Assembly (NCBI GenBank): GCA_947387485.1
Contig: CANDNT010000006.1
Span: 1 to 64,000 of the forward strand
Length of the DNA: 64,000 nt
Source of the DNA: Aquimarina rhabdastrellae
GTDB taxonomy: Bacteria; Bacteroidota; Bacteroidia; Flavobacteriales; Flavobacteriaceae
Reading direction: 5' to 3'
How positions within the stretch are numbered: position 1 is the stretch's first letter; every line of letters begins with the position of its first letter. Positions 35,575 through 46,310 of the stretch are shown piece by piece. The translations under genes were made by a program, and so were the position numbers. A model generated the notes under the pieces. That model was not told the origin of the DNA. It worked only from the letters and a program-made list of their open reading frames with translations, and did no database searches.

Positions 35575-36288
35575 ATGAAAGTACTTAGGCTAATGCTGAT
35601 TATACTGATGAGTGGGGGAACGTTTAGCGGTATAAAAGCTCAAAGTAAAGTTGATCACATGTCGTGGGATCAAGTATTAATTCTCAATGTCTCCAAAGAT
35701 GGAAAAGTAAACTACAAAGGCGTCATACAAGACAGTCCATTGTTGTATAAATACTTTTCGATGATGTCAGAAAATCCTCCAGAAGAAAACTGGAGTGATG
35801 AGGAAAAACTGGCATATTGGGTAAATTTATACAATGCAATTGCTATAAAGATGGTAATTGATAATTACCCTATTGATACGATTAAAGACCTACAAGATCC
35901 GTGGAATCACCGTTTCTTTAAAATAGGAGATAAAAAGTATAGTCTTGACGATATAGAGCATAAGATCTTGAGAGAAATGAATGACCCTAGAATACATTTC
36001 ATTATCAATTGTGCTGCAAAATCATGTCCAGATTTATGGAATAGAGCTTATACTGCCGAAAATATTAATAAAGCACTAGATGAACGCACAAGAGCATTTA
36101 TCAATGATCCTAGATTTAATGTGATTTCTGGAACAGAATTAAAAGTATCTAGAATTTTTGATTGGTATAAAAAAGACTTTGAAGGAAAAGGAAGTATAGA
36201 AGATTTTATCAATCGTTATTCTGAAGTTCAAGTAAGTAAAATTGCTAAAGATAATTTTAAAGAATACGACTGGACTTTAAACAATTAA
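35575..36288 (+). CDS. DUF547 domain secreted protein
   Basis: The 237-aa protein has a signal peptide (about 1-22, ending IKAQ). The DUF547 signature is complete: YWVNLYNAIAIKMVIDNYP, then CAAKSCPDLWNRAYT and SRIFDWYKKDF. The family has a papain-like cysteine-histidine arrangement (Cys of CAAKSC, an earlier His), but no activity is established. It is monocistronic with a good terminator. Predicted periplasmic. Confidence 0.88.
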   Translation: MKVLRLMLIILMSGGTFSGIKAQSKVDHMSWDQVLILNVSKDGKVNYKGVIQDSPLLYKYFSMMSENPPEENWSDEEKLAYWVNLYNAIAIKMVIDNYPIDTIKDLQDPWNHRFFKIGDKKYSLDDIEHKILREMNDPRIHFIINCAAKSCPDLWNRAYTAENINKALDERTRAFINDPRFNVISGTELKVSRIFDWYKKDFEGKGSIEDFINRYSEVQVSKIAKDNFKEYDWTLNN

Positions 36289-36311
36289 AAAGCATAGATG
36301 AACAAAATAGT

Positions 36312-36343
36312 AACCGGATTGTATCAACAATCCGGTTTTTTTT
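36312..36343 (+). terminator. Bidirectional terminator between DUF547 and TPR genes
   Basis: A perfect 11-base stem AACCGGATTGT/ACAATCCGGTT around ATCA is followed by eight Ts. It overlaps the stop of the convergent TPR gene by two bases. Confidence 0.93.
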
Positions 36344-38507
36344 ATGATAGTTTTAAAAGCGTCTTTAGTTCAATTATAAAAGAATGATGGTCACTAAAGT
36401 ACTTTTGAGCAATATCTAAAGCCTTTTTATAATACGTATTAGCTGTTTTGATATCTTTTAAGTTATATTTTAATAAATCTCCTCTCAACTTATATAATTG
36501 AGCATAATACATGTTAGTATGAGAAGGGAAATATTTTTCTAGTATAGATTCGTAACGATCAATATAAGATTCAAACGTTGTATATTTTTTCTGTTGAAAT
36601 GATGATAGTGCTAAATTGTAGATAGGAACAGCTTTAGATATATGTTTTTCTTCTTCTATAATAGACAAAGACTTTGTAAACAAACTATCTGCTATAGTAT
36701 ACTTTTTATCATAAAAATTAACGACACCTAATCCATTATATGCTATACTTAGAGAATGTGTAGTCGTTACATTAGCTTTTTTATGAACCTCTAGTGTTTG
36801 TTTAAATAAGGAATCTGCAAATCTTCTATGTTGAGGATACTGTACATTGATAGATGCCCAATCATTATATATGTATGTATCTGTTAATAAGGAGTTATAG
36901 TTGTTGAAACCCTCTACAAGATTCTTGTTTAGTAAATTAAGGTCAAAAGCGGTTTCAGTTTCAGTATTAATTAAAGCTAGTTGAAGTTTGAGATAGGTAT
37001 TGTTGAAGAAATCAGATTTAAGATCAAAAATGAGTTGTATATTTTGCTTAGCTTTGGTATAATCTTGAATAGTAAAATAATAATCAAAACGAAGTTTATA
37101 GAATCTTGATATTAAATTAATATTATTTTTAAGATCTAAGATAGAGATTGAATGATTTATGTGGTCTATCGTTTTTTTTACTTCTTTAAGTTTTGAAAAG
37201 CTTAAATATGCATCGGCTAATAATATTTGTGAATAGGCATAGTTAGAGCTTTCTTGAGGTAATTTTCCATAGCAATCACATGCTTTTTTTGCATAAGATA
37301 TAGCTTCATGAGAAGAGGTCTTTAAAAGATATTGTGTTTTTTGAAGAAAAAATATACAATGTTCTGGAGTAGCAATTTTCTCAAATTTTGATAAAATATC
37401 TTCAGTTTGTGGTAGACTGTCAAATTGATAGTAATTGCTTAACAAATTAGCATAAGTATTGGCGTATCTTAAACGATGATTGATAGTATCTTTTGAGTTG
37501 ATAGTATCTCTTTCTAAAAAGATAAGGTTAGCTTTACCTAATTCGATAGCATCAGCATAGTATTGTTGTCTAAAATAAAAACTAGCACCTGTTTGTAATA
37601 AACTATATAAGTCAGTATGAGTGGTATCAATTGGTTTGAGATGATGTAAAAAGAGAGAATCTAAATGTACTTGAAATTTAGAAATACTATCCAGTTTATC
37701 ATAAGTATCTAACAAATTCCAGTGAATTCTGTATAGATGGTTTTTTTTTCCTCTAATCGGTTTATAATCTTTAAGAGATACAGTACTATCAGCTTTTTTA
37801 AAATAAATTAAAGCTTCTTTATATTCTTGATTATTGTATTTTAAATAGCCTTTATATTGATAAGCATCATATAAATTTGTATAAGCCTTTGATATGGATT
37901 TAAGTGGATTAATGCTGTGATATATCCATTTTTTTCCTTTTTGAATGGTTATTTTGGCTTCTTCTATGGCCAAATCATAATCTTTATTTTCAAAGTGAAT
38001 ATCGTATTTTGCTGCAGAATCCCACATCTCGATATTGGCTAGAATAGAAAGGTTATCTTCATTAAATTGTTTTATAATCCATCTATTAAAACTAGAATGA
38101 TGGGATAGGTTAAAAAAAAGAATATTTAAAATAAAAACAGAGAATACCCTAATGGTGATTTGTTTGTACCCTATAGGAAAGTTTTTTCTTTTGATTAAAA
38201 AATATATGCCGAAGAAGAAGAGTATACAGCTATTGAGTAAAATAAAAATAAGGTAAGCATCTGTATTTGAGAAACTAGTATAGAAGAAAATGGAAAAAAG
38301 TGAGATTCCTAAAAAAAAACCAACACCCATTAAAAGGTAAATATGCTCTTTTTTTGAATAGAACAATTTATGACTTTTAAATATATATAAACCTATAACA
38401 CACAGTAGCATGATATAGAAGAGAAATTTTAAAAAAGGAATAGGAGTTAATACTAATAAAAAACTACTCACCAAGGCGAGTAGTAGGTATTTTTCGATTG
38501 ATTTCAT
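36342..38507 (-). CDS. TPR-repeat protein with N-terminal membrane domain
   Basis: The 721-aa protein has four or five hydrophobic segments in the first 140 residues and then about 570 residues of TPR-like helical repeats (for example YLKYNNQEYKEALIYFKKAD and YADAIELGKANLIFLERD). It has no kinase or HTH domain. TPR domains usually serve as scaffolds. It follows the giant ATPase gene by only 6 bases on the same strand, which ties it to the PspA/flotillin operon. The TPR domain probably faces the cytoplasm or periplasm as an adaptor for the ATPase; this is inference. Confidence 0.78.
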   Translation of the reverse strand: MKSIEKYLLLALVSSFLLVLTPIPFLKFLFYIMLLCVIGLYIFKSHKLFYSKKEHIYLLMGVGFFLGISLFSIFFYTSFSNTDAYLIFILLNSCILFFFGIYFLIKRKNFPIGYKQITIRVFSVFILNILFFNLSHHSSFNRWIIKQFNEDNLSILANIEMWDSAAKYDIHFENKDYDLAIEEAKITIQKGKKWIYHSINPLKSISKAYTNLYDAYQYKGYLKYNNQEYKEALIYFKKADSTVSLKDYKPIRGKKNHLYRIHWNLLDTYDKLDSISKFQVHLDSLFLHHLKPIDTTHTDLYSLLQTGASFYFRQQYYADAIELGKANLIFLERDTINSKDTINHRLRYANTYANLLSNYYQFDSLPQTEDILSKFEKIATPEHCIFFLQKTQYLLKTSSHEAISYAKKACDCYGKLPQESSNYAYSQILLADAYLSFSKLKEVKKTIDHINHSISILDLKNNINLISRFYKLRFDYYFTIQDYTKAKQNIQLIFDLKSDFFNNTYLKLQLALINTETETAFDLNLLNKNLVEGFNNYNSLLTDTYIYNDWASINVQYPQHRRFADSLFKQTLEVHKKANVTTTHSLSIAYNGLGVVNFYDKKYTIADSLFTKSLSIIEEEKHISKAVPIYNLALSSFQQKKYTTFESYIDRYESILEKYFPSHTNMYYAQLYKLRGDLLKYNLKDIKTANTYYKKALDIAQKYFSDHHSFIIELKTLLKLS

Positions 38508-38513
38508 ATAAAA

Positions 38514-41500
38514 TTATTTTCCTAAACCTTCTTTTAATACATCTTGAATTCCAGATAAATGTTCGCTAAACTGCATGAGTTGTGCCAGAACTTGAGCCAT
38601 TTCATTTTTATCTCCAAAACCTTTAAGCTTGTTGTTCTTCACAAAAGTTTCTTTGATCATTTTCCAGCGTTCTTGTTCTTCTGGATTAATGATTTGAGTC
38701 ATTTCTTTGTATTTTAACAAGTTGGCTTCGGCAGCACTAGTCAACGTTTGAGATTCACTTTCGTAATGCGATAATAATAAACTTTGCAATTCTTTTTCAT
38801 TCATAATAGGAACTACTTTTGCTACTAATTTATTCATATCTCTATACGAACCTTGTAATTTAAAAGATGGTTCTATACGGTTGATATCTTCCATTGCAGC
38901 AGATTTGATATAAGTGGTATTAACCTGCATTACCGTATCTCTAATTGTCACTACTTTTTGTAAAACAGAAAGGTAATCTTGTATCTCTTGTTTGGTATGA
39001 TTTCCTTGAAGTTCTATACCTTCTGGATTATCAGATTCTGCCATTTCTATAAAACGATATACATCGTCAAAATGTTTACTACTTAATTGATGTAAAATAG
39101 GATTAGAAGTCATCGCATTTTCAATTAAACTCAATTTAAACAAATCGGCAGTGTCACCTATAATATCCCCAAGATTATAAATGTCGGCACGATTGGCAAG
39201 CATATCAGGAATCTGGAATTTATCTCCACTTTCTGTATATGGATTTCCAGCCATAATAACGCAGAATTTTTTACTGCGTAAATCATAAGTTTTTGGTTGT
39301 CCTTTATAAACTCCTTCTATTTTACGAGTACCATCTGCAAGCGAAATGAATTTTTGTAGAAATTCAGGATTACAATGTTGTATATCATCTAAATATAACA
39401 TTACATTATTTCCCATTTCAAAAGCGAGATTCAACTTTTTCAATTCTTCTCGTGCAGCAGCATTGTTTGCCGACATAGGATCTACCGAGGTAACCTCGTG
39501 ACCAATAGCAGGACCGTTAATTTTCATAAATACCAAACCTAATCGATTTGCCATATATTCCATTAAAGTCGTTTTACCGTACCCAGGAGGAGAAATCAAA
39601 AGTAACATTCCCATACGGTCTGTGCGTTTATTATCACCTACACTACCTAATTGTTTTGCTAGATTATCTCCAAATAAGGGTAGATATAATTGATCGATCA
39701 ATTTATTTCTAACAAATGATGATAAAACCCTAGGTTTAAATTCATTTAATTTTAAATCCTCTTTTAATTGTTCTGTAACCAGATGTTTTGCTTCTCGATA
39801 AGCTTCAAAAGCAGGGACTTCTATAGACAAGAATTGTTCTAATTGTGCTATGAATTGATGATAATTAAAATCATAAACACCTTCTTTGATCGTATTGTGA
39901 CTACCATTAAGTCCCGAAATAGGTTGATGAGGTGTCATAAAAATAACTTCGGTGTTAGATTCATGATGAAATATCACTAAGCAAACTAATTCGTGTATAT
40001 AGTCAATACGATTGGGTTGTGCTAGATGTATATAAGAACTTACCCATTGATTTGCTAACTGAATTTTCTCTGCTACGTTATCTAAGAGGTCTAACTGAGT
40101 TCTAAGCTTACTATAGCTTTCTTTTTGTTTTAAGGTTTGAATAAAACTTTCATATAACTCATAAGCAGTTTGACTTATACCAATCGTTGAGGTTTGTAAT
40201 TCTTCAAATAAATAATGAGCTATGATGTTGTAATCTTCACAAGTATACCAATTTGTCGTTTGAGCAAAATCAGTTATTTGTTTAGATAACTCATGTACAA
40301 TATCTAGGTAGGTTGTACTTTCTGGAAATATATGTAATACTTCACCAGCAGCTTTAACTTTTCTGCTCCATTGTTCCTGAACTTCAGTCGAAATACTATT
40401 CCAAAAATAAAGCGCATGAGCACGAATGGTAGGTGCATAGGTTAATAAGCCTAAATCATGATGTTTTGTCAATAAGACTTTTAAAATTTTTGAAGCATCT
40501 ACATCATGAACGCCTTTTACATATCCTTCGGTATAACTTTTACTACTTTCGGTTTTTATAATATCTAATAACGCTTCTTCGGTTAAAGTGGGAGACAAGG
40601 ATTGATTCTTGAATATCTTATAAGCCAAAAATGCACTTCGATAAACTTCGTTGTTTTCTGAAATTAATTCTTGATCCCAATACTTTTTTGATTGTAATAA
40701 AATCTCATTATCAATTTCTTGATAAAAATCTGTACCTGTTAGATGATAAGATAAAGTCTGATCTTTATAAACAATGGTAAGATCAAGTGGTTGACGGTTT
40801 ACACCAAATTTATGTTTCCCTAATTTAATGATGTTTTCTCCATCCTCATAAAGATCTTTTTTGTCTTTTAATTTACGGATAGCATCTTCTTTGGCAACCT
40901 TTAAAGCAGTCTCTACCATTTCGGCTTTTCCGGCATCATCTAATTCTAATAATTGCTGAATGATGTCTCTAAGCTTATTGATCATTAAATCCGAAGCAAA
41001 ATAACCATTGATATCAGTTACTTCGGTAAAACTTAAGGCTTTTTTGGTAACTCCTTTAAGAATTCTATTTGCAGCATTTTCTAGTGCTACAGCTTTCTTG
41101 TTTCGAGCTTCTATCAAACTACTCTTGCGAGCTTCAAAAGCATTATAAACCTCTTCTCGTTTTTCAATGATCTGAGTGATAAAATCCTCAAAATCTGCAA
41201 AACGTCCTTCGAGATCTTCTAATTGTACGGATACTTTATTTAGAAGTTCATCGGTTTTTTCTGGTGTAGCAGCAATATCGAGATAATTGATAATACTTTG
41301 ATCTACAAGTTTTAACTGCGCAGCAAATTCGGCACTAGCCTCTTTACTACCCAAAGATTTTATTTTGTTTTTAATTCCTGCTTTTAATTGATTTATAGTG
41401 GCAAAAATTAAAGAGATGTTATCTATAATTTTGGTAGAGTGCGAAGTGTCTTCGATCTGCAAATTGGATACAATATCAATAAGCATTTCGAGATCAGTTG

Positions 41501-43370
41501 CAATTTGAGCAACTTCTTCTTCTAGCTTTTTAGCAGTAATAACCTTAGTAACCTTATCAAGTTGTCCTTGTTTCTCTTCTACACGTGAGTGATAAGGTAG
41601 TAGGGCTTTATCATCTAATAAAAACTGTACACAACGGTATGATATTTTTTCGTTGTATTCGGCAATCTCTTCTTCTAATGTTTTTATAAAAGAACTATCT
41701 ACATAACGTATATCATGAAGCCCAATAACTTCACCTCTTAAAGTGCGAAGTTGAGCCAAAATTTGGACAAAATCATCAATAGATTTAAACGAACTACTTT
41801 TTATTTTACCAAAAACGTGAGTCGCCTTTTCTTGAGTTTCTTTTGTGGTTTTGGCAGCAGTTTTACGTAATTGGACTACTTTTTCAAATTCGTCAATAGC
41901 AGCATTGGCTGCATTACTTATTTCGCTTAATGGTAGATCTAATCTGAATGTTTCTTCATCTCTAATCCAGTAATAACTATCAATAATATCTGTAGATGCC
42001 GTTGTGATATCAAGATATAGCCCATCATAACTGTCTTCTTTGTTTAATAATGTAATTAATGCATGACACTCGGCCATTGCTTTTACAATATCCTTATTAC
42101 CGATTTTATACAAGAGTGCATCAGTATGTTCTGATGGTAGCGTATTACCTTTTACAAAAGGAGTCTGCCATATTTGAATAACATGATGCCTAGTTTGTTC
42201 ATTTTCTGTTTTGAAATAACAAAGCTCTCCGTTTTCTAAGGTGGTATACCCATTACAAACAATAGGCGTTTTAACCTCTTGTTCGATCACGTTATAACCC
42301 ATTAAGATATAGAGTCCTTTTTGACTTTCGTAGAAAACATAGAAATAATCTTCACCATTAGGCGAACTGATTTTCTTTTTGAATTTTACGTGTTCTATAC
42401 CATTCCCAAAAAGCTTGAATTCACCAGATTGTAAGTAATATCCATTAGGATAAATAATCCCTTGATCATCTGGTAATAAAACACAAGAGTATTGTATACT
42501 AGGTATTTTTTTTACCTCTTGAATTTTGTGATTGTAAACAAAATATTGAGCAGGTTCTTGAAAAGGTTTTATTTCTAGCGCGATGAGGTTTCCTAAATCT
42601 GCATAGCGATACTGTCCGTCATCGAGTGTTTGATCAACATGCTCTACAGCTTCATTGTAGATACCTTTACCATCGTCTGTATTATCTTCAATTTTAATAG
42701 TTAAATCACCACCTATAGTTTCTACAAAAACTTTATCTAGTATAGAAATATGAGGATGTTCTCCATAACGATGCATGTCTCGAGTTACCTCTGTCCAATT
42801 GAATTCATGCTGTGTAGGAAATGTAAATTCATGTTCGCTACGATTGTCTATATAGGTAAGTTGATTTTCATTAATCAACCATTTAAAAGTCTTGATATCA
42901 GTAACACTTTCACTAAGCTGAAATACCATATGAAGGTAATTACCCATTATGGCAAACTTAGAAAAGATCGTGTTTCTATAATATTTATAAAGATTTGAAA
43001 AATCATTAAGAAAAGTAGCATCATTAATCATGTCTAGAGGCTGCAAAACAAAATGATCCTCTTCATAAGTATAAATACTAAAAACATCACTTAATGCTAT
43101 TTCTGTACGCAATCCAAAATGCACATTATAACCAAAAAGACAATAATTACCTATGGTAACAATATCACGAGCAATACAATTGTTTTCGGTATTGATGCGA
43201 TTATTAGCAATGAGTTTGGTTTCTACATTTCCAAAAACTTCTTTACGAGAATTATTTAATTGTGTAAGGCGATGTTGAAGTTCACCTTTGTGTTTTTGTA
43301 AACGCTTCTGGATGATTTCATAAGTTCCGCCGTCTAATTGTGTATTTGGATTGGTAGTGTTTTCTTTCAT
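38514..43370 (-). CDS. Giant AAA+ ATPase of the type annotated DNA repair ATPase
   Basis: The 1618-aa protein has a beta-rich N-terminal half (about 60-470), a long helical and coiled-coil middle (480-1130) and a C-terminal AAA+ domain. Walker A is SPPGYGKTTL near 1260, Walker B is MLYLDDIQHC near 1325, and a sensor-like IMAGNPYTESG is near 1370. The AAA part resembles MoxR/dynein-like ATPases. Databases often call such proteins DNA repair ATPases, but I see no DNA-related motif. Genomic association with PspA, flotillin and a YqiJ-like protein points instead to membrane or protein-complex remodelling. The gene has no break, and its ATG is 104 bases after the small membrane-protein gene. Confidence 0.82.
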   Translation of the reverse strand: MKENTTNPNTQLDGGTYEIIQKRLQKHKGELQHRLTQLNNSRKEVFGNVETKLIANNRINTENNCIARDIVTIGNYCLFGYNVHFGLRTEIALSDVFSIYTYEEDHFVLQPLDMINDATFLNDFSNLYKYYRNTIFSKFAIMGNYLHMVFQLSESVTDIKTFKWLINENQLTYIDNRSEHEFTFPTQHEFNWTEVTRDMHRYGEHPHISILDKVFVETIGGDLTIKIEDNTDDGKGIYNEAVEHVDQTLDDGQYRYADLGNLIALEIKPFQEPAQYFVYNHKIQEVKKIPSIQYSCVLLPDDQGIIYPNGYYLQSGEFKLFGNGIEHVKFKKKISSPNGEDYFYVFYESQKGLYILMGYNVIEQEVKTPIVCNGYTTLENGELCYFKTENEQTRHHVIQIWQTPFVKGNTLPSEHTDALLYKIGNKDIVKAMAECHALITLLNKEDSYDGLYLDITTASTDIIDSYYWIRDEETFRLDLPLSEISNAANAAIDEFEKVVQLRKTAAKTTKETQEKATHVFGKIKSSSFKSIDDFVQILAQLRTLRGEVIGLHDIRYVDSSFIKTLEEEIAEYNEKISYRCVQFLLDDKALLPYHSRVEEKQGQLDKVTKVITAKKLEEEVAQIATDLEMLIDIVSNLQIEDTSHSTKIIDNISLIFATINQLKAGIKNKIKSLGSKEASAEFAAQLKLVDQSIINYLDIAATPEKTDELLNKVSVQLEDLEGRFADFEDFITQIIEKREEVYNAFEARKSSLIEARNKKAVALENAANRILKGVTKKALSFTEVTDINGYFASDLMINKLRDIIQQLLELDDAGKAEMVETALKVAKEDAIRKLKDKKDLYEDGENIIKLGKHKFGVNRQPLDLTIVYKDQTLSYHLTGTDFYQEIDNEILLQSKKYWDQELISENNEVYRSAFLAYKIFKNQSLSPTLTEEALLDIIKTESSKSYTEGYVKGVHDVDASKILKVLLTKHHDLGLLTYAPTIRAHALYFWNSISTEVQEQWSRKVKAAGEVLHIFPESTTYLDIVHELSKQITDFAQTTNWYTCEDYNIIAHYLFEELQTSTIGISQTAYELYESFIQTLKQKESYSKLRTQLDLLDNVAEKIQLANQWVSSYIHLAQPNRIDYIHELVCLVIFHHESNTEVIFMTPHQPISGLNGSHNTIKEGVYDFNYHQFIAQLEQFLSIEVPAFEAYREAKHLVTEQLKEDLKLNEFKPRVLSSFVRNKLIDQLYLPLFGDNLAKQLGSVGDNKRTDRMGMLLLISPPGYGKTTLMEYMANRLGLVFMKINGPAIGHEVTSVDPMSANNAAAREELKKLNLAFEMGNNVMLYLDDIQHCNPEFLQKFISLADGTRKIEGVYKGQPKTYDLRSKKFCVIMAGNPYTESGDKFQIPDMLANRADIYNLGDIIGDTADLFKLSLIENAMTSNPILHQLSSKHFDDVYRFIEMAESDNPEGIELQGNHTKQEIQDYLSVLQKVVTIRDTVMQVNTTYIKSAAMEDINRIEPSFKLQGSYRDMNKLVAKVVPIMNEKELQSLLLSHYESESQTLTSAAEANLLKYKEMTQIINPEEQERWKMIKETFVKNNKLKGFGDKNEMAQVLAQLMQFSEHLSGIQDVLKEGLGK

Positions 43371-43474
43371 AATGTACCCTAGATTAAGGTAAGTGTTAGC
43401 GTTTTTGTATCGTTTTTTGAATGTATTTTATTCTGGTAACTAAAATAGTTATTTAGTGTAATAAAAAATATAGT

Positions 43475-43777
43475 TTAATGAGGTTCCCAACCTATTTGGC
43501 CTAAATTAGAAAAATAGACTCCTATTACTTTAAAAAGTAAGAACAAGACTATGATACTTACAATAACAACGAGTATATTAATGTATCGTTCGTTTTGTTG
43601 TTGTCGCTTTAATTTATATCGAATTTTTTCTAAAGTTTCTTTGGTTACAGGCTTTACCTCAATGCCTTTACTTTTTTTATCGTTAGCTGTCCATCCGTCA
43701 TAGGCCTTTCTCTTAACGCTACGATTATTATTTTTTATAGCTGTAATCATGGCTTGCGCCGATCCAAATCCTCCCAT
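43475..43777 (-). CDS. Small single-pass membrane protein of a conserved flavobacterial type
   Basis: The 100-aa protein opens MGGFGSAQAMITAIKNNNRS, an opening I associate with a small flavobacterial family sometimes misnamed riboflavin synthase subunit. A basic linker follows, then one transmembrane helix (about 66-88, INILVVIVSIIVLFLLFKVIG). The N-terminus should be cytoplasmic. It shows no enzyme motif. It lies between the flotillin gene and the ATPase gene, with a 412-base gap upstream, so it may be separate from both. Confidence 0.72.
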   Translation of the reverse strand: MGGFGSAQAMITAIKNNNRSVKRKAYDGWTANDKKSKGIEVKPVTKETLEKIRYKLKRQQQNERYINILVVIVSIIVLFLLFKVIGVYFSNLGQIGWEPH

Positions 43778-44189
43778 AATAAGTCGTTTTTTAATTGATG
43801 AATGTTAAAATACAGTTCGTTTTGTGATTAAATTAATAGCCATATAATTAAACTTATAAGTATTAAAAAAATAATACAATTTAAGACTATAATGATAGTG
43901 TTGTGGAATTTTATTGTTCTCTTAATTTCTTTTAGGATCTGATGAGAAGAACAATGTGAATTGCTGTTAGTTTTTTGATGTTTAATAATAAAATAATACT
44001 ATAGATTCTCGAATGATGGTTTTAAGAAATCAAACAAATAGTAATGTTTGATTAGAAGCTATATTATCTTATTAAAAGATTTTAATAAGTAAAAGAACTT
44101 TGAATTATACCATTTTATAATTTAAAGTAAAAATGGTATGGGTTAAATAGAGCCTCTCGATAGGAGAGAGGCTCAAAACTATTGGTTAA
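43778..44189. other. 412-base gap downstream of the flotillin gene
   Basis: No gene is seen. Two hairpins occur near the flotillin stop: ATACCATTTT...AAAATGGTAT at about 44107-44139, and a GC-rich GAGCCTCTC...GAGAGGCTC at 44150-44174. The rest is featureless AT-rich sequence that must hold the promoter of the small membrane-protein gene. Confidence 0.5.
44107..44174 (-). terminator. Double hairpin after the flotillin gene
   Basis: Two adjacent perfect stems (nine bases GAGCCTCTC and ten bases ATACCATTTT) lie just after the flotillin stop. Neither has a long T-run on the minus strand, so they may act as a weak terminator or protect the 3' end after processing. Confidence 0.4.
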
Positions 44190-46295
44190 TTAAATTTGAT
44201 CAATTTTTTTATCAGAAAGCCCTAATCCTTTTGCAAGATTAAATAGATTACTGAATAAGTTATTTTCTGAAGCATCTGTAGACTTTTGTTTTAAATCCAT
44301 TAAAAGATTAGCAATAGTCAGATTTTTGATGTCCTCTGAAGAGATACCATATTTTGTAGCAAACTCTTTAACTTTGTTTAATAGATTACCTTTAACATCA
44401 TCGCTACCTAAGATAGCATCTTTTACATCTTGTATATTATCAGAATGTTGGACCAATCTATCAAATCCTTTAGCTTTTGTTACTTGACCAATGATTTGAT
44501 CAAAGAACATAGTTTCACCACCTACGATATCAATATTAGCAGCTCTTAAGGCTTCACCTATTACTTGAGCTTGAGCATCGGCGATTTCTTTTTGGATATT
44601 GATTTGAGCCAATTCAACTTTTAATTCTTTATCTAGGCGTAATTTGAATTCTTCATGCTCTTTACCTACACCGTCAAGTTTCTTCATCGCTTCAGCTTTT
44701 TCTTCAATACCTGCAGCTTCTGCCAATGCTATTTCTTTATCTCCGGCAGCTTGAGCTAGTGCTTTTTCTTTGATTACTTCGGCTTCTGCAATACCTTCTT
44801 CTTTAACAGCTTCGGCTTTAGCTAGAATTCCAGCAGCCTCTGCTTTAGCTTTTTTCTCAATGATATTAGCTTCTACAAGACCTTGACGCTCATTTGCATC
44901 TGCTTTGGCATGCATTACTTGAGCCTCAGACATACCGATAGTAGCTTCTTCTTTGGCAGTTGCTTCAGCCAATGTTTTACGAGCTTCAGCTTCTTTCTCG
45001 CTAGCTTCTTTTTGCGCTTGAGCTTCGATATTAATTTCTTCAGCTTTTTGTTTAGCAGCTTCTTTTTGTGCTTCTGCCTCTTTGATCGTTTTGATTAAAG
45101 ATTCTTGAGCATCAGCTTCGGCTATAGTAATTTTCACTTGCTTTTCACGATCTGCAGTTTTAAAAGCTTCAATATCTTTCATATTCTCTTGCTCTTCAAC
45201 CACACCTTTTTCTAGCATTACACGATCGCGAATAACATCTTGAATGTTTTTCTTTTCTACTTCAACAACCTTTTCTTTCTCTATTTGGGCAAGTGTAACG
45301 ATGCGTTCGCGTTCTGTAGCTTCAAGCATACGATCTTTTTCTACACGTTCTGTCTCAACAGCATTAGTACGTTGTTTGTTCTTTTCTGCAACAATGATTT
45401 GGCGTTGCATGTTTTCTTCGGCTACCTTAACTTTTTCTTCTGTTGCTATACGAGCTGATTCAGATTTAAGGCGCTCTTCTTCAGCAACTTTTAGCATTTC
45501 TGCTTCTTCACGAGCTTTAATATTAGCAATTTCACGACGTTGTTGCTCTTCTTTTTCTGCTAATTGCTTATCTAGTTCAAGAATAGCTTCGCGAGCTTCA
45601 ACATCTTGTTTGCGAATTACTTTTTCTTCGTCACGTTTGATAAGGTTAGCCTTAATATTTTGCTCAGCAGTTAATTCTGTGATTTTTTTGATACCTTCTG
45701 CATCTAGAATATTATCCTGTTTTAATAAATTGACAGGGGTTTGTTCAAGATAATCAATAGCACAATCTTCAAGAGTATATCCGTTAAGATCAGTACCAAT
45801 AATACTAACTATAGCTTTTCTAAATTCAGTTCTAGCTTCATAAAGTTCGGTAAATTCAAATTTTTTACCTGCAGATTTTAACGCTTCAGAGAATTTGGCT
45901 TCAAAAAGTTCTTCAAGAGTAGATGGATCAGAAGCTCTTTCACAACCTATACTTTGTGCTACTTTTTTAATGTGTTCGATCTCAGGGTTAACTCTTACAA
46001 AGAAAGCAACTTTAATATCTGCTCTCATATTATCCTTACATACTAGACCATCTTTGCCAATTCGTTCAATTTGAATTTTTTTAACGGCGATGTCCATGAT
46101 TTCTAATTTGTGAAAGACAGGTATTACATATATACCTTTGTCTGTTCCAACTTGAGTTCCTTTTCTTCCTGTACGAACTAAAGCTTGTCCCTGAGGTACT
46201 TTTTTATAGAACATTGCTACTATAGCAAAGTATACTATAATTAAGAATAGCACAACTCCTAGTCCGATTCCGATTAATGATAAGATGTTATCCAA
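44190..46295 (-). CDS. Flotillin/Band 7 family protein (YqiK-like)
   Basis: The 701-aa protein has one N-terminal transmembrane helix (about 5-30), an SPFH/Band 7 domain (FYKKVPQGQALVRTGRKGTQV onward, with CKDNMRADIKVAFFVRV), and a very long Ala/Glu/Lys-rich coiled coil (about 210-570). A C-terminal flotillin tail ends near KGLGLSDKKIDQI. The start is TTG; an ATG start would remove the membrane helix. Flotillins form oligomeric membrane cages that organise microdomains. The upstream OB-fold membrane protein is its usual partner (yqiJ-yqiK pairing in E. coli). Confidence 0.92.
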   Translation of the reverse strand: MDNILSLIGIGLGVVLFLIIVYFAIVAMFYKKVPQGQALVRTGRKGTQVGTDKGIYVIPVFHKLEIMDIAVKKIQIERIGKDGLVCKDNMRADIKVAFFVRVNPEIEHIKKVAQSIGCERASDPSTLEELFEAKFSEALKSAGKKFEFTELYEARTEFRKAIVSIIGTDLNGYTLEDCAIDYLEQTPVNLLKQDNILDAEGIKKITELTAEQNIKANLIKRDEEKVIRKQDVEAREAILELDKQLAEKEEQQRREIANIKAREEAEMLKVAEEERLKSESARIATEEKVKVAEENMQRQIIVAEKNKQRTNAVETERVEKDRMLEATERERIVTLAQIEKEKVVEVEKKNIQDVIRDRVMLEKGVVEEQENMKDIEAFKTADREKQVKITIAEADAQESLIKTIKEAEAQKEAAKQKAEEINIEAQAQKEASEKEAEARKTLAEATAKEEATIGMSEAQVMHAKADANERQGLVEANIIEKKAKAEAAGILAKAEAVKEEGIAEAEVIKEKALAQAAGDKEIALAEAAGIEEKAEAMKKLDGVGKEHEEFKLRLDKELKVELAQINIQKEIADAQAQVIGEALRAANIDIVGGETMFFDQIIGQVTKAKGFDRLVQHSDNIQDVKDAILGSDDVKGNLLNKVKEFATKYGISSEDIKNLTIANLLMDLKQKSTDASENNLFSNLFNLAKGLGLSDKKIDQI

Positions 46296-46310
46296 ATTTT
46301 AGTGTATTAA

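Noticed and set aside
38514..43370. DNA repair role for the giant ATPase
   Set aside because: Only an AAA+ core is recognisable; there is no nuclease, helicase or DNA-binding motif, and all neighbours are membrane-related.
45244..45753. 169-codon plus-strand frame
   Set aside because: It is antisense to the Ala/Glu/Lys-rich coiled coil of the flotillin gene, gives a Ser/Phe/Arg-rich protein with no domain, and is a compositional shadow.
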